From contig NZ_VLPS01000005.1 of the NCBI RefSeq assembly GCF_007570865.1, positions 248,001 to 312,000 on the forward strand: a DNA stretch of 64,000 nucleotides. The letters run 5' to 3'. The DNA is from Atlantibacter subterraneus (GTDB taxonomy: Bacteria > Pseudomonadota > Gammaproteobacteria > Enterobacterales > Enterobacteriaceae). A model generated the notes under the pieces. It was given only the letters and a program-made list of their open reading frames with translations, was not told where the DNA came from and did no database searches. Positions 49,969 through 60,856 of this stretch are shown here, one piece after another. The stretch's first letter is position 1; each line of letters opens with the position of its first letter. A program made the translations under genes and the position numbers.

Positions 49969-50970
49969 ATGTCAGTGAAAGCCATTGCCGTTAACCCACA
50001 GGATCCTGCCAGCTTTATTGAAATCCATTCTGAAATGCCGCAGCCTGGCGAGTATGACTTGCTGGTTGAGGTCAAAGCCGTGTCGATTAACCCGGTCGAT
50101 ACCAAAGTTCACCAGGGGATCCAGAAGAAAGGCTTACAGGAGCCGCGCGTTTTAGGCTGGGATGCCAGCGGGATTGTGAAATCCGTCGGCAGTAAAGTGA
50201 CCGGCTTTAAGGCAGGTGACGAAGTTTATTACGCAGGGGATATCACCCGTCCGGGCAGCAACACCACGCATCAACTGATCGATGCGCGCATCGTCGGCCA
50301 TAAGCCGAAAAGCCTCGACTGGGCAGCGGCGGCGGCTATCCCGTTAACGGCGTTGACGGCCTGGGAAGGATTGTTCGAGCGTCTGAACATTCAGGATGCG
50401 GGCGAAGAGAAAACGCTGCTGATTATTGGCGGCGCAGGCGGCGTTGGTTCGCTGGCCATTCCATTCGCGAAGCACAACAGCAAAGTAAAAGTGATCGCCA
50501 CCGCCTCGCGGGAAGATTCCGCACAGTGGTGCCGGGACCGCGGCGCGGATCTGGTTGTGAGCTATAAAGATCTGCCGGGCGAACTGGCGAAGCACGAGAT
50601 CAAATTCGTTGATTACATCTTTATTCTGAACGATACCGACGGCCACTGGCCTGCCGTCACCCAGCTGATTGCGCCGCAGGGCCACATCTGCACCATCGTA
50701 GAAAACACCCAGCCGCTGAGCCATGACGTGCTGAAATCCAAATCTGCCGCCCTGCACTGGGAGTTTATGTACACCCGCAGCATGTATCAAACTGCCGATA
50801 TGGCGCGTCAGGGCGAGATCCTCGATCATGTTGCCACACTGGTAGATGACGGCGTGGTGGAAAGCGCGCTTAGCGAGACGCTGCATGGCCTGAGCGTGGA
50901 AAGCGTCCGCGAAGCCCACCAGAAAGTGCTGGCCGGGCATATGCGCGGGAAAGTGGTGATTGCGTTTTAA
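49969..50970 (+). CDS. Medium-chain dehydrogenase, zinc-independent quinone-reductase type
   Basis: 333-residue NADPH-dependent oxidoreductase of the MDR superfamily (often called zinc-binding alcohol dehydrogenase-like). The cofactor site is IIGGAGGVGSLAIP near residue 145. The catalytic-zinc cysteine of true alcohol dehydrogenases is replaced: the family position reads SINPVDTKV, so it is probably a quinone or enone reductase. Likely target of the divergent LysR regulator. Confidence 0.86.
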   Translation: MSVKAIAVNPQDPASFIEIHSEMPQPGEYDLLVEVKAVSINPVDTKVHQGIQKKGLQEPRVLGWDASGIVKSVGSKVTGFKAGDEVYYAGDITRPGSNTTHQLIDARIVGHKPKSLDWAAAAAIPLTALTAWEGLFERLNIQDAGEEKTLLIIGGAGGVGSLAIPFAKHNSKVKVIATASREDSAQWCRDRGADLVVSYKDLPGELAKHEIKFVDYIFILNDTDGHWPAVTQLIAPQGHICTIVENTQPLSHDVLKSKSAALHWEFMYTRSMYQTADMARQGEILDHVATLVDDGVVESALSETLHGLSVESVREAHQKVLAGHMRGKVVIAF

Positions 50971-50981
50971 TTTTATGAGGT

Positions 50982-51000
50982 CCGCCCGTCATACGGGCGG
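50982..51000. terminator. Stem-loop between the dehydrogenase and lsrK
   Basis: CCGCCCGT/ACGGGCGG, 8-bp stem with a three-base loop, between convergent genes. T-runs are weak on both sides. Confidence 0.5.
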
Positions 51001-51014
51001 GCCATTCCATGGTA

Positions 51015-52601
51015 TCACGACGCCGACGCCTGCCTTTTTTCCAGCCCTGGCGCGCGCCACAGCGATGTCGTCAGTCCGCTGTCCACCAGCCCTAGCTGGT
51101 CCGCATACACCGCCTGCCATTTCTGCATCATCTCGTCATAAAGCTCGCGATGCGCGGGATTCGGGGTGAATTCCCGTTGCCAGCTCACCAGTTTTTCCCC
51201 GGCGCTGGCCATATCTGAATACAGCCCTACCCCTGCGCCCGCTGCGATGGCACAGCCCAGCGCGGTGGCTTCTTTGACTTCCGGAACGCGCACCGGCAGC
51301 CCGGTGACGTCGCTTAAAATCTGGCTCCATAGCGCGCCTTTCGAGCCGCCGCCCGCAAACACCAGCCCGTCGAATTTTACTCCGGAGAAACTGGAAATCT
51401 GCGCCAGGTTGCAGGCCGAGACAATCGCGGCATTCTCTTCCAGTGCCCTGAATAGCGTGGCCTTATTACATTTATCGGCATCGATAGAGAGGTTAATAAA
51501 CGACGGGGCCGCGTGATACCACTTATTAAAGTGCATGGCATCAGAGAAAATCGGCATGACGCCGTGAGAACCCGCCGGCACCTGGCTTGCCATCTGTTCC
51601 AGCAGCGCATAGGTGTCTGTGCCGAGCCGCTCGGCGATCAGTTTCTCTTCGGCGCAGAACGCGTCGCGGAACCAGCGCATCGTCAAACCGGTGAAAAAGC
51701 TGATCGACTCCGCCTGCACCATGCCGGGGATAACGTGCGGGTTTACGCGGATGTTCATTTGCGGATCGGTGCGTACCGCCGGGAGATTCACGACCTGCTG
51801 CCAGAAAGTGCCGCCCAGCACCGCCGTTTGCCCGGCGCGTACCACGCCAAGCCCGAGACAGCCCAGTTGCACATCGCCGCCGCCCATCACCACCGGCGTC
51901 CCTTCGCGTAATCCGCACTGCGCCGCCGCATCTGCCGTCACCGCGCCGAGCACCGTACCGGTCTCTTTCACCGGCGAGAGGATATCCGCGCGCAACCCGG
52001 CCATATCTAACAGCGCAGGCCGCCAGTCGCGGGTATGCAAATCCAGCATCCCGGTAGTGCCCGCGTTGGACGGGTCCACCGCCAGCTCGCCGGACAGCTT
52101 CGCCGCCAGCCAGTCGCTGATCATGGTGATGGTCGCCGCCTGGCGATAAATATCCGGACGATGGTGAGCCAACCACAGCAGGCGCGGCATGGCGCTCAGC
52201 GCCAGAGTCTGTCCGGAAACGTGGTACACCTCGGATTCAAACTGGTAGTCGTGGATCTCTTTGAGTTCGGAGACTTCATGGCTGGCGCGGGCATCAACGT
52301 TAGCGCAGGCCCAGATCGGATCGCCGTTGCGATCGTACAGCACGATCCCTTCGCGCATTGAGCAGCAGGCGACGCTGGCGATATCGCTGGCGGTTAAGCC
52401 CGCTTTCACCAGCGCTTCCTTAATGCAGCGGCAGGTTAACTGCCAGTTGGTGGTGAGATCGAACTCCATCGAGCCGGGGACATCCGCCACGCTCTGGTGG
52501 GTCCATTCCGCCTGACCTGCGGCAATCTGGCGTCCTGCTAAATCAAAGATAACGGCACGGACACTGCCTGTTCCGGCGTCTAACGCTAAAAGGTAACTCA
52601 T
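51015..52601 (-). CDS. lsrK: Autoinducer-2 kinase LsrK
   Basis: FGGY-family carbohydrate kinase that phosphorylates imported AI-2 (DPD), trapping it and producing the LsrR inducer. 528 residues against 530 in E. coli. N-terminal [16 protein letters not shown] phosphate-binding motif and [14 protein letters not shown] in the second domain. In operon with lsrR, divergent from lsrACDBFG. Confidence 0.96.
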   Translation of the reverse strand: MSYLLALDAGTGSVRAVIFDLAGRQIAAGQAEWTHQSVADVPGSMEFDLTTNWQLTCRCIKEALVKAGLTASDIASVACCSMREGIVLYDRNGDPIWACANVDARASHEVSELKEIHDYQFESEVYHVSGQTLALSAMPRLLWLAHHRPDIYRQAATITMISDWLAAKLSGELAVDPSNAGTTGMLDLHTRDWRPALLDMAGLRADILSPVKETGTVLGAVTADAAAQCGLREGTPVVMGGGDVQLGCLGLGVVRAGQTAVLGGTFWQQVVNLPAVRTDPQMNIRVNPHVIPGMVQAESISFFTGLTMRWFRDAFCAEEKLIAERLGTDTYALLEQMASQVPAGSHGVMPIFSDAMHFNKWYHAAPSFINLSIDADKCNKATLFRALEENAAIVSACNLAQISSFSGVKFDGLVFAGGGSKGALWSQILSDVTGLPVRVPEVKEATALGCAIAAGAGVGLYSDMASAGEKLVSWQREFTPNPAHRELYDEMMQKWQAVYADQLGLVDSGLTTSLWRAPGLEKRQASAS

Positions 52602-52644
52602 CGGCTTGCCTCGCTCTGTTAGGGTTCGCGAAGCAAGCTCCGGA

Positions 52645-53613
52645 TTATCCCGCCAGAGCCAGCACCGCGCGCGCTGTCGCTTCTTCTGTTACCAGGCCGT
52701 TGATACGGCGGCCGCACAGGGCGGCATAAATGGCGTCGGCTTTCTCTTCTCCGCCCGCCACGCCCACGATGGTGGGCAACTGGGCCAGCTCATTCAGGGA
52801 GATGCCCAGCAGCTCGCGGTGGATCGGCAGATCGTCAACCTGTTCGCCGTCGGCCTGCAGGAAATAACCGAGAATGTCGCCTACCGCGCCTTTACGGGCG
52901 TACATCAACTGCTCGCCTTCGCTGATATAACCGGAGCGCAGGATCGTCGCATCGCGTTTCTGGCTCACCGACCCGATGCCCACCACCGCCACGTCGGCGG
53001 CGCTGGCGGCCAGCAGCACATCGCGCACGCTGGATTCGCGCTTTAAAATCTCCGCCACTTCCGGCGACGACACCCGCAGCGGCGCGGGAATAATGCTGAC
53101 GCTACAGGCTGCATCAAGCTGGCCGATGCCGGTCATATATGGCCCTACCCCGCCCGACAGCGTCACCAGTCGGATCTGCTGGGAACTGATAAACCCGCTT
53201 AAGTGTTGCAAGCAGCTCATGGTGGCTTCGCCAAATCCCACCGCCAGCAGTTGCCCCGGCTCCAGCACGCCCATCAGCGACTGCGCCGCGCCAATCCCCA
53301 GCCGTGTGTTCATCGGCGGCGTGTTCAGCGCCGGCAGCACTCGCGCCAGCCGTAACCCGAAACGCTGTGCCAGCGCGGTTTCCAGTGCCAGGCAGCCTTC
53401 GTACCGCGAGTTGATTTGCACCCGGATCACCCCCGACTGGCGGCCTTTCTCTAACAGGCGTGAAATCTTCAGTCGCGGCAACCCCAGCCGTTCGCCGATA
53501 TCGTTTTGAGTCAACCCGTCGTGGTAGTAGCACCACGCCACCCGTGCCAGTAGCTCTTCTTCGGCCATTGCGATACCGGCATACCGTCCCTCATCGCTTC
53601 GTTTTTCGCTCAT
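52645..53613 (-). CDS. lsrR: Lsr operon repressor LsrR
   Basis: SorC/DeoR-family repressor, 322 residues. The N-terminal helix-turn-helix is [20 protein letters not shown] (about residues 29-48); the C-terminal sugar-binding domain binds phospho-AI-2, with [11 protein letters not shown] and [13 protein letters not shown]. Represses both lsrRK and lsrACDBFG until phospho-AI-2 accumulates. The gene for lsrK follows 43 bases later. Confidence 0.96.
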   Translation of the reverse strand: MSEKRSDEGRYAGIAMAEEELLARVAWCYYHDGLTQNDIGERLGLPRLKISRLLEKGRQSGVIRVQINSRYEGCLALETALAQRFGLRLARVLPALNTPPMNTRLGIGAAQSLMGVLEPGQLLAVGFGEATMSCLQHLSGFISSQQIRLVTLSGGVGPYMTGIGQLDAACSVSIIPAPLRVSSPEVAEILKRESSVRDVLLAASAADVAVVGIGSVSQKRDATILRSGYISEGEQLMYARKGAVGDILGYFLQADGEQVDDLPIHRELLGISLNELAQLPTIVGVAGGEEKADAIYAALCGRRINGLVTEEATARAVLALAG

Positions 53614-53784
53614 AAGCTGAACTCTTATTGAAATTTAGATCATGTGTTCGATCCTGCCTGGTCTGAAACTGTGAGATGCCCGGCAAAAAGATCATTTTTT
53701 ATTCCGTTTAGCTGTGCGACCAGATTATGCCTGAAAATGTGATCCCTGCACGGTTGTAAATATAGTTCACCGTCTACGCTTTTT

Positions 53785-53815
53785 GAACATTGTAGATTTA
53801 AAAAATCATTTGTTC
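53785..53815. promoter_or_regulatory. Imperfect dyad in the lsrR-lsrA intergenic region
   Basis: Outer arms GAACA (53785-53789) and TGTTC (53811-53815) enclose inner arms GATTT (53795-53799) and AAATC (53803-53807). It lies 16 bases before the lsrA start, so bound protein would block transcription or initiation. It is a candidate LsrR operator; no known consensus was matched. The remaining intergenic sequence shows only a single CRP-like half-site near 53738. Confidence 0.35.
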
Positions 53816-53831
53816 ATTTTTCGGAGTGGCG

Positions 53832-55331
53832 ATGACGAATCCAGACCCGTTACTGAATGTGCAGGCGATAAGTAAACAGTTCTCCGGGGTGAGCGTACTG
53901 AAGTCGATTGATTTCACGCTGCTTTCCGGGCAGGTGCATGCCCTGATGGGCGGTAACGGCGCGGGCAAGTCGACGCTGATGAAAATTGTCGCGGGCGTAG
54001 AAACCGCTGACAGCGGCGTGATACTGATTGAAGGGCAGCCGTTTACCCGGCTTTCGCCACAACAGGCACACGGCCTGGGGATCTATCTGGTGCCGCAGGA
54101 GCCGATGCTGTTCCCCAACCTCACCGTGCAGGAAAACATTCTGTTCCGCCTGCCGAACGATAAAAAGATTGCGCAGCAGCTGTCAGAAAAACTGGCCCAG
54201 CTCGATTGCCATCTCAATTTACAGGCGTCCGCCAGCACGCTGGAAGTGGCGGATCAGCAGATGGTGGAGATCCTGCGCGGCCTGATGCGCAACGCCAAAA
54301 TTTTGATTCTTGATGAACCGACCGCTTCGCTGACGCCAGGGGAAACCGATCGGTTATTCCGCCAGATCCGCGCGCTGCAATCCGCGGGCGTGGGGATCAT
54401 TTTTATCTCCCATAAATTGCCGGAAATTCGCGCCATCGCCAGCCATGTCTCGGTAATGCGCGACGGCGCTGTGGTGCTGAGCGGCGAAACCGCGCAACTC
54501 ACCGACAGCGAACTGATCCACGCCATGACCCCGGTGAGCCGGGAGCGCAGCCTGAGCGACACCCAAAAGCTGTGGCTGGCGCTGCCGGGCAACCGCCGCA
54601 CCCAGCCGCAGGACTTCCCGGTGCTGCGGGTGGATGAACTGACCGGCGAGGGCTTTCTCGATCTCAGTTTTGAAGTGCGCGCCGGAGAGATTGTCGGGCT
54701 GGCGGGCCTGGTGGGTTCCGGACGCACCGAACTGGCGGAGACATTATACGGCCTGCGTCCGGCGCGCGGCGGGCGCGTCTGGCTGGAAAATCATGACATC
54801 ACCTCTACGCCGATCCGCGCGCGTCTCGAACGCGGGCTGGTGTACCTGCCGGAAGATCGCCAGGTCTCCGGACTGTTTCTCGATGCCCCCATCCGCTGGA
54901 ACACCGTGGCGCTCAACGAGCCGTCGCTGTGGCAACAGCCGAAGCGTGAGGACGCAGTGGTCGAGCGCTATCACCGGGCGCTGGGCATCAAACTCAATCA
55001 TCCGAACCAAATTGTGCGCACCCTCTCCGGCGGCAATCAGCAAAAAGTGCTGCTGGCGCGCTGCCTGGAAGCCAATCCGCTGCTGCTGATTATTGATGAG
55101 CCGACCCGTGGCGTGGATGTCTCCGCCCGCGCCGATATCTATCAGCTGATCAAAAGCGTGGCGGCGCAAAACGTGGCGGTGCTGATGATCTCCTCTGACG
55201 TGGACGAATTTCCGGGGCTGGCGGACCGGGTGCTGGTGATGCACCAGGGGGAACTCAGCGGGGAACTGGCGCGCGACGCTATTTCGCCTGACCGGATGAT
55301 GAAACTGGCCTTTGGAGGACAACGTCCGTGA
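53832..55331 (+). CDS. lsrA: AI-2 import ATP-binding protein LsrA
   Basis: ABC ATPase with two nucleotide-binding domains, 499 residues, energising AI-2 uptake. First Walker [19 protein letters not shown] signature and [13 protein letters not shown] in the second domain. I use the ATG at 53832, five bases after GGAG; a GTG at 53826 lies too close to it. Overlaps lsrC by four bases. Confidence 0.95.
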   Translation: MTNPDPLLNVQAISKQFSGVSVLKSIDFTLLSGQVHALMGGNGAGKSTLMKIVAGVETADSGVILIEGQPFTRLSPQQAHGLGIYLVPQEPMLFPNLTVQENILFRLPNDKKIAQQLSEKLAQLDCHLNLQASASTLEVADQQMVEILRGLMRNAKILILDEPTASLTPGETDRLFRQIRALQSAGVGIIFISHKLPEIRAIASHVSVMRDGAVVLSGETAQLTDSELIHAMTPVSRERSLSDTQKLWLALPGNRRTQPQDFPVLRVDELTGEGFLDLSFEVRAGEIVGLAGLVGSGRTELAETLYGLRPARGGRVWLENHDITSTPIRARLERGLVYLPEDRQVSGLFLDAPIRWNTVALNEPSLWQQPKREDAVVERYHRALGIKLNHPNQIVRTLSGGNQQKVLLARCLEANPLLLIIDEPTRGVDVSARADIYQLIKSVAAQNVAVLMISSDVDEFPGLADRVLVMHQGELSGELARDAISPDRMMKLAFGGQRP

Positions 55332-56365
55332 AGATGCTGCTGCGTAACCGTGAACTGACCGCGTTTCTGGCCATTGTGGCGCTGTTCGGCGTGCTGGTGG
55401 GCCTGAATCACAGCTATTTCAGCGCCCAGACGCTGGCGATGATTTTTTCCAGCTCGCAGATTTTGATCCTGCTGGCAATGGGCGCGGCGATGGTGATGCT
55501 GACGCGCAATATTGACGTGTCGGTGGGGTCGACGGTCGGCTTGTGCGCGATTGCCGTCGGCGTGGCGCTGAATCAGGGCTACAGCCTGCCGCTGGCGATG
55601 GGCTTCGCGTTTGCCATCGGCGCGCTGTGCGGGTTTTTCAACGGCGTGCTGGTGGTGTGGCTGCGCATCCCGGCGATTGTCGCCACCCTCGGCACACTGG
55701 GACTGTACCGCGGCGCAATGCTGCTGTGGACCGACGGAAAATGGATCGAAGGATTACCGCAGAGCCTGAAAGCACTGTCGGAACCGGTATTTATCGGCGT
55801 CTCCCCGTTCGGCTTCGCGGTGCTGGCGCTGGTGGCGTTGGGCAGCGTGATCCTGGCGCGCACCGCCTTTGGCCGCGACTTCTACGCGGTAGGCGATAAC
55901 CTCGCCGCCGCGCGCAAGCTGGGCGTGGCAGTGAATCGCACCCGGCTACTGGCCTTTACCTTTAACGGCCTGCTGGCGGCCCTCGGCGGCATTCTGTTCG
56001 CCTCGCAAATCGGCTTTGTGCCTAATCAGACCGGCAGCGGGCTGGAGATGAAAGCCATCGCCGCCTGCGTGCTGGGCGGGATCTCCCTGCTCGGCGGCAC
56101 CGGCACGCTGATCGGCGCGTTCCTCGGCGCGTTCTTTTTAACCCAAATCGACACCGTTCTGGTGCTGTTCAAACTGCCCGCCTGGTGGAACGACTTTATC
56201 GCCGGGCTGGTGCTGCTGGGCGTACTGGTGCTCGACGGACGGCTACGCCAGGCGCTGACCCGCCACCAGCGCGCGCTGAAATACAGCCGCTTTGTTCCGG
56301 GGGCGTCGGGGCGGAAAAACGTCGCGCCATTTCCCGGTCGCAAAAACAAAAAAGAGGTGGCGTAA
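55328..56365 (+). CDS. lsrC: AI-2 import permease LsrC
   Basis: Inner-membrane permease of the ribose/AI-2 class, 345 residues, about nine helices. Starts with GTG overlapping the lsrA stop. The segment [19 protein letters not shown] and the C-terminal [19 protein letters not shown] match E. coli LsrC. Pairs with LsrD to form the channel. The basic cytoplasmic tail (GRKNKKEVA) is longer than the core needs. Confidence 0.95.
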   Translation: MKMLLRNRELTAFLAIVALFGVLVGLNHSYFSAQTLAMIFSSSQILILLAMGAAMVMLTRNIDVSVGSTVGLCAIAVGVALNQGYSLPLAMGFAFAIGALCGFFNGVLVVWLRIPAIVATLGTLGLYRGAMLLWTDGKWIEGLPQSLKALSEPVFIGVSPFGFAVLALVALGSVILARTAFGRDFYAVGDNLAAARKLGVAVNRTRLLAFTFNGLLAALGGILFASQIGFVPNQTGSGLEMKAIAACVLGGISLLGGTGTLIGAFLGAFFLTQIDTVLVLFKLPAWWNDFIAGLVLLGVLVLDGRLRQALTRHQRALKYSRFVPGASGRKNVAPFPGRKNKKEVA

Positions 56366-57370
56366 ATGAAAGTGAACTGGGAACTGGCGCTGCTGGCGTT
56401 GCTGGTACTGGAAATCCTGCTGTTCGGCGCACTGAACCCGCGCATGCTCGACGTGAATATGCTGCTGTTCAGCACCAGCGACTTTATCTGCATCGGCATC
56501 GTGGCCTTGCCGCTGACGCTGGTGATCATCAGCGGCGGGATCGATATTTCCCTCGGCTCGACCATCGGGCTGTGCGCCATCGCGCTGGGCGTGCTGATGC
56601 AGTCCGGCGTGCCGATGGGCGTGGCGATTGTATTAACCCTGGCGCTCGGGCTGGCCTGCGGCTTCCTCAATGCGGCATTGATTCACTACACCGGCATTAG
56701 CCCGCTGGTGATCACCCTCGGCACGCTTTACCTCTACGGCGGCGGCGCGCTGCTGCTTTCCGGAATGGCGGGCGCGACGGGCTATGAAGGCATCGGCGGC
56801 TTCCCGGACAGCTTCACCGCGTTTGCCAATGCCACGCTGCTCGGCCTGCCGGTGCCGCTGGTAATGTTCTTCGTCATCACGCTGTTTTTCTGGGTGCTGG
56901 CACACCAGGCGCGTTTTGGCCGCCACCTGTTTTTACTCGGGCAAAATGCCCGCGCCGCCCGCTACGCGGCGCTGCCGGTCAACGGCATGCTTTACGGCGT
57001 TTACGGGCTGGTAGGGCTGGCGTCGGCCATCGCGGCGGTGATTCTGGTTTCTTACTTCGGTTCAGCCCGTTCGGATTTGGGGCGCGATTTGCTGATGCCC
57101 GCGCTGACGGCGGCGGTGCTGGGCGGTGCCAATATTTACGGCGGTTCAGGTTCTGTGGTGGGTACGGCGCTGGCGGCGTTGCTGGTGGGGTATTTGCAGC
57201 AGGGGTTACAGATGGTCGGGATACCCAATCAGGTATCGAGCGCGTTGTCCGGTGCGTTGTTGATTGTGGTGGTGATTGGTCGTTCGGTGAGTTTGCATCG
57301 CGAAACCCTGCGTGCGGCATGGCGCCGCGTTCAGATTCGCCGCGGTGCCATAAAACAATCAGGAGCTTAA
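56366..57370 (+). CDS. lsrD: AI-2 import permease LsrD
   Basis: Second permease subunit, 334 residues, paralogous to LsrC. Shares [21 protein letters not shown] and [20 protein letters not shown]. Starts on the base after the lsrC stop. The last 120 bases are less GC-rich than the lsr genes around them. Confidence 0.95.
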   Translation: MKVNWELALLALLVLEILLFGALNPRMLDVNMLLFSTSDFICIGIVALPLTLVIISGGIDISLGSTIGLCAIALGVLMQSGVPMGVAIVLTLALGLACGFLNAALIHYTGISPLVITLGTLYLYGGGALLLSGMAGATGYEGIGGFPDSFTAFANATLLGLPVPLVMFFVITLFFWVLAHQARFGRHLFLLGQNARAARYAALPVNGMLYGVYGLVGLASAIAAVILVSYFGSARSDLGRDLLMPALTAAVLGGANIYGGSGSVVGTALAALLVGYLQQGLQMVGIPNQVSSALSGALLIVVVIGRSVSLHRETLRAAWRRVQIRRGAIKQSGA

Positions 57371-57371
57371 G

Positions 57372-58388
57372 ATGAATACAGCAAAACGTGTGCTGCAATG
57401 TAGTGCTCTGGCACTGGCCTTGAGCGTCGTGACTGCCCAGGCGGCGGATCGCATCGCCTTTATTCCCAAGCTGGTCGGCGTCGGGTTCTTTACCAGCGGC
57501 GGCAACGGGGCGAAAGAAGCGGGCAAAGCGCTGGGCGTAGACGTCACCTATGACGGGCCGACGGAGCCGAGCGTGTCGGGCCAGGTGCAGTTGATCAACA
57601 ACTTCGTGAACCAGGGATACAACGCGATTATCGTGTCGGCGGTCTCCCCGGACGGCCTGTGCCCTGCCCTGAAACGCGCCATGCAGCGCGGCGTAAAAGT
57701 GCTGACCTGGGACTCGGACACCAAGCCGGAATGCCGCAGCATCTACATCAACCAGGGCACGCCGGAGCAGTTAGGCGGGATGCTGGTGGAGATGGCTTCG
57801 AAGCAGGTGACCAAACCGAAAGCGAAAGTCGCGTTTTTCTACTCCAGCCCTACCGTGACCGATCAAAACCAGTGGGTAAAAGAAGCCAAAGCGAAGATCG
57901 CCAAAGATCATCCGGAGTGGGAAGTGGTTACCACCCAGTTTGGCTATAACGACGCCACTAAGTCTCTGCAAACCGCCGAGGGGATCTTAAAAGCTTACCC
58001 GGATCTGGACGCGATCATCGCGCCGGACGCTAACGCGCTGCCGGCGGCGGCCCAGGCGGCGGAAAACCTTAAGCGCACCGGCGTGGCAATTGTCGGGTTC
58101 AGTACTCCGAACGTGATGCGCCCCTACGTGGAGCGCGGCACGGTGAAGGCCTTCGGCCTGTGGGACGTAGTGCAACAGGGCAAAATCGCGGTCAACGTGG
58201 CAGATACCCTGCTGAAGAAAGGCGATCTTAACGTTGGCGACAGCGTTGACGTGAAAGACATCGGCACCCTGAAAGTGGAGCCAAACAAAGTGCAGGGTTA
58301 CGACTACGAAGCCAAAGGCAACGGCATCGTGCTGCTGCCGGAGCGCGTGGTGTTCACCAAAGACAACATCAACAAATACGATTTCTGA
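57372..58388 (+). CDS. lsrB: AI-2 binding protein LsrB
   Basis: Periplasmic substrate-binding protein, 338 residues. Signal peptide ends TAQA-AD near residue 24. Ligand-contact segments known from Salmonella LsrB are kept: the lysine of FIPKLVG, WDSD, TVTDQN and the [10 protein letters not shown] loop. Delivers AI-2 to LsrCD and, in E. coli, presents it to the chemoreceptor Tsr, which is also encoded in this window. Confidence 0.96.
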   Translation: MNTAKRVLQCSALALALSVVTAQAADRIAFIPKLVGVGFFTSGGNGAKEAGKALGVDVTYDGPTEPSVSGQVQLINNFVNQGYNAIIVSAVSPDGLCPALKRAMQRGVKVLTWDSDTKPECRSIYINQGTPEQLGGMLVEMASKQVTKPKAKVAFFYSSPTVTDQNQWVKEAKAKIAKDHPEWEVVTTQFGYNDATKSLQTAEGILKAYPDLDAIIAPDANALPAAAQAAENLKRTGVAIVGFSTPNVMRPYVERGTVKAFGLWDVVQQGKIAVNVADTLLKKGDLNVGDSVDVKDIGTLKVEPNKVQGYDYEAKGNGIVLLPERVVFTKDNINKYDF

Positions 58389-58399
58389 CGGGGGAGACA

Positions 58400-59290
58400 A
58401 TGGCTGATTTAGACGACATCAAGGACGGCAAAGATTTTGGTATTGGGCAACCCCAGAAGAATACGCTGTTCGCGCTGAAAGGCTGCGGAGCGCTGGATTG
58501 GGGGATGCAGTCGCGTCTGGCGCGGATTTTCAACCCGGCCACTAACCGCACGGTGATGCTGGCGTTCGATCACGGCTATTTCCAGGGCCCGACCACCGGG
58601 CTGGAGCGTATCGATCTGTCCATCGCGCCGCTGTATCAGGAAACCGATGTGCTGATGTGTACCCGCGGCATTTTGCGCAGCCAGGTGCCGCCCGCCACCA
58701 ATAAGCCGGTGGTGCTGCGCGCCTCCGGCGGCAACTCGATTCTGGCGGAACTGTCGAACGAGTGCGTGGCGGTGGCGATGGAAGACGCCCTGCGGCTCAA
58801 CGCCTGTGCGGTGGCGGCGCAGATTTACATCGGCTCCGAATACGAGCACCAGTCGATCAACAACATCATCAAGCTGGTGGACGAAGGAACGCGCTACGGC
58901 ATCCCGACGCTGGCGGTGACCGGCGTGGGTAAAGAGATGGCGCGCGACGCCCGCTACTTCTCGCTGGCCAGCCGCATCGCCGCCGAGATTGGCGCGCAGT
59001 TCGTCAAAACCTACTACGTCGAGCAAGGCTTTGAGAAAGTCACCGCCAGCTGCCCGGTGCCGATTGTGATCGCGGGTGGCAAAAAGCTCCCGGAACTGGA
59101 TGCGCTGGAGATGTGCTGGCGGGCTATCGACCAGGGGGCCAGCGGCGTGGACATGGGGCGCAACATCTTCCAGTCCGAAGCTCCGCTCGCCATGCTCAAA
59201 GCGGTGAAGAAAGTGGTCCACGAGAATATGTCGGCACGCGAAGCGTACCAGTTCTGGCAGGAAGAAAAAGCACATGGAGGAAAGGCATGA
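58400..59290 (+). CDS. lsrF: 3-hydroxy-2,4-pentadione 5-phosphate thiolase LsrF
   Basis: Class I aldolase-fold enzyme, 296 residues, that transfers the acetyl group of the phospho-AI-2 breakdown product to CoA. The Schiff-base lysine lies in [12 protein letters not shown]; phosphate-binding [10 protein letters not shown] and DMGRNIFQ follow. Slightly longer N-terminus than E. coli LsrF. Overlaps lsrG by four bases. Confidence 0.95.
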   Translation: MADLDDIKDGKDFGIGQPQKNTLFALKGCGALDWGMQSRLARIFNPATNRTVMLAFDHGYFQGPTTGLERIDLSIAPLYQETDVLMCTRGILRSQVPPATNKPVVLRASGGNSILAELSNECVAVAMEDALRLNACAVAAQIYIGSEYEHQSINNIIKLVDEGTRYGIPTLAVTGVGKEMARDARYFSLASRIAAEIGAQFVKTYYVEQGFEKVTASCPVPIVIAGGKKLPELDALEMCWRAIDQGASGVDMGRNIFQSEAPLAMLKAVKKVVHENMSAREAYQFWQEEKAHGGKA

Positions 59291-59586
59291 ATGTGACGCT
59301 GGTTGAGATCAACATCAAACCGGACCGGGTGGATGAGTTTTTAACGGTGTTCCGCGCCAACCACGAGGGCGCGATCGCTGAACCCGGCAACCTGCGTTTT
59401 GACGTATTGCAGGACCCAAAGGTAAAAACGCGGTTTTACATCTACGAAGCCTATCAGGACGACGATGCGGTGCTGGCCCATAAAGAAACGCCGCACTACA
59501 AGGCCTGCGTGGAGGCGCTGGATTCGATGATGTCGGAACCAAGGAAGAAGCGGAGTTTTATTGGATTGCTGCCAGAGGTGAAGTAA
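59287..59586 (+). CDS. lsrG: Phospho-AI-2 isomerase LsrG
   Basis: 99-residue ABM-fold (antibiotic biosynthesis monooxygenase-like) enzyme that isomerises phospho-DPD to the LsrF substrate, ending the signal. Starts [19 protein letters not shown] at ATG 59287 inside the lsrF stop; a frame beginning at 59113 lies inside lsrF and is not used. Last gene of the operon: neither tam nor lsrE follows. Confidence 0.94.
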   Translation: MNVTLVEINIKPDRVDEFLTVFRANHEGAIAEPGNLRFDVLQDPKVKTRFYIYEAYQDDDAVLAHKETPHYKACVEALDSMMSEPRKKRSFIGLLPEVK

Positions 59587-59634
59587 GGCGAAAAGCGGCC
59601 CATGGACGGGCAAGCGCGTTGGCACGGTTGCGCA

Positions 59635-59735
59635 ATATGTCGATAAAACGCGTTTTTTTAAACATGAGGTCGTGACATGTTTATCACATCGACATATTAT
59701 GACGATATGTCGATAAAAACGGTTTTTTTAAACAT
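59635..59735. repeat. Direct and inverted repeat cluster upstream of fic
   Basis: Two 31-base near-identical direct repeats (59635-59665 and 59705-59735) begin 70 bases apart and differ only around their GC-rich centre. Each starts ATATGTCGAT and ends TTTTTTTAAACAT. A shorter inverted copy of the ends lies between them (about 59677-59697). The second repeat ends directly before the fic ATG, so no ribosome site is visible. The layout suggests an operator array or a duplicated regulatory element. Confidence 0.8.
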
Positions 59736-60812
59736 ATGAGCTGGCACCCGGAAACACCCTATAACGCCTTGCCCCTGATTCCGCCCGATCTGGAACATAT
59801 TGAAACACGTAATGTACTGAAAGCCTGCATCAGCGCCCGAGCTGCCATCGCCGAACTGAAAACTGCTGGTGAGCTTATCCCCGATCAGGGTTTACTGATC
59901 AATATTCTTCCGATGTTGGAAGCGAAAGACTCTTCGCGCATTGAAAACATCGTGACCACCAGCGATCGTCTGTTTCAATATGCCGATCGCGAGGAGGGCG
60001 CAGATCCCGCAACCAAAGAAGCGCTGCGCTATCGTACCGCGCTGTATGATGGTTATAACCACCTGAGTAGCTATCCGCTCTGTACAAACACAGCGGTGGC
60101 TATCTGCACCAACCTGCGCGCCGTGCAAACCGATATCCGAAAAACGCCGGGAACGGTATTGCGCGACCACAATAATAGCGTGGTGTACACGCCGCCGGTG
60201 GGTGAAGACGTCATCCGTAACTTACTGGCGAACTGGGAGCGGTTCATCCACGGCGATGATGATGTCGATCCGCTGGTGAAAATGGCCATCGCACATTACC
60301 AGTTTGAGTGCATCTATCCCTTCCCCGACGGCAACGGGCGAACGGGCCGCATCCTGAATATTCTTTACCTGATTCAGGCGGGTTTGCTTTCCCTGCCGAT
60401 TTTGTATTTATCCCGCTTTATCCTGGAGAGGCGTGATGATTACTACACCCTCCTGCGCAGGGTCACAGAGCACGGAGACTGGGAAGCGTGGATTGTGTTT
60501 ATGCTGGAGGCGGTGGAGAACACGTCCCGATGGACCACCGACAAAATATCGGTTGTTCGGGAGCTGATAACAAACACCACCGAGTATGTACGTGAGAAGC
60601 TGCCGAAAATCTACACCCATGAACTTATCCAGGCGCTGTTTGCGCAACCGTATTGCCGCATAGAAAACCTTGTGGAACGCGGCGTGGCTAAACGCCAGAC
60701 GGCGTCAACGTACCTGAAACAACTGGTAGAAATTGGCGTGCTGGAAGAAATGAGTGCTGGGCGTGAAAAGCTGTATCTCAACACCAGACTGCTGCGGGAA
60801 CTGAATCAATAA
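59736..60812 (+). CDS. Class II Fic-domain protein with Tyr in place of the catalytic His
   Basis: Related to Shewanella SoFic over its whole length; 358 residues. Class II inhibitory motif S-x-x-x-E-N at residues 66-71 (SSRIEN) is intact. The Fic motif at residues 194-202 reads YPFPDGNGR where the family has HPFxDGNGR: codon TAT at 60315-60317. The following TGR arginine and the flap are kept. The C-terminal third (about residues 290-350) is a winged helix. Active Fic enzymes AMPylate target proteins; without the histidine it may be inactive or act otherwise. Preceded by repeats; lies between lsrG and tsr. Confidence 0.9.
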   Translation: MSWHPETPYNALPLIPPDLEHIETRNVLKACISARAAIAELKTAGELIPDQGLLINILPMLEAKDSSRIENIVTTSDRLFQYADREEGADPATKEALRYRTALYDGYNHLSSYPLCTNTAVAICTNLRAVQTDIRKTPGTVLRDHNNSVVYTPPVGEDVIRNLLANWERFIHGDDDVDPLVKMAIAHYQFECIYPFPDGNGRTGRILNILYLIQAGLLSLPILYLSRFILERRDDYYTLLRRVTEHGDWEAWIVFMLEAVENTSRWTTDKISVVRELITNTTEYVREKLPKIYTHELIQALFAQPYCRIENLVERGVAKRQTASTYLKQLVEIGVLEEMSAGREKLYLNTRLLRELNQ

Positions 60813-60856
60813 GGGGCTCACTGGCAGTGAACCCCTGATGCTTCCGGGACTACTTG

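Noticed and set aside
53738-53753. CRP site before lsrA
   Set aside because: Only the left half TGTGA matches; the right half is displaced and poor, although lsr is CRP-controlled in E. coli.
59587-59735. CRISPR array
   Set aside because: Only two direct repeats and one inverted partial copy, with no regular spacers and no cas genes.
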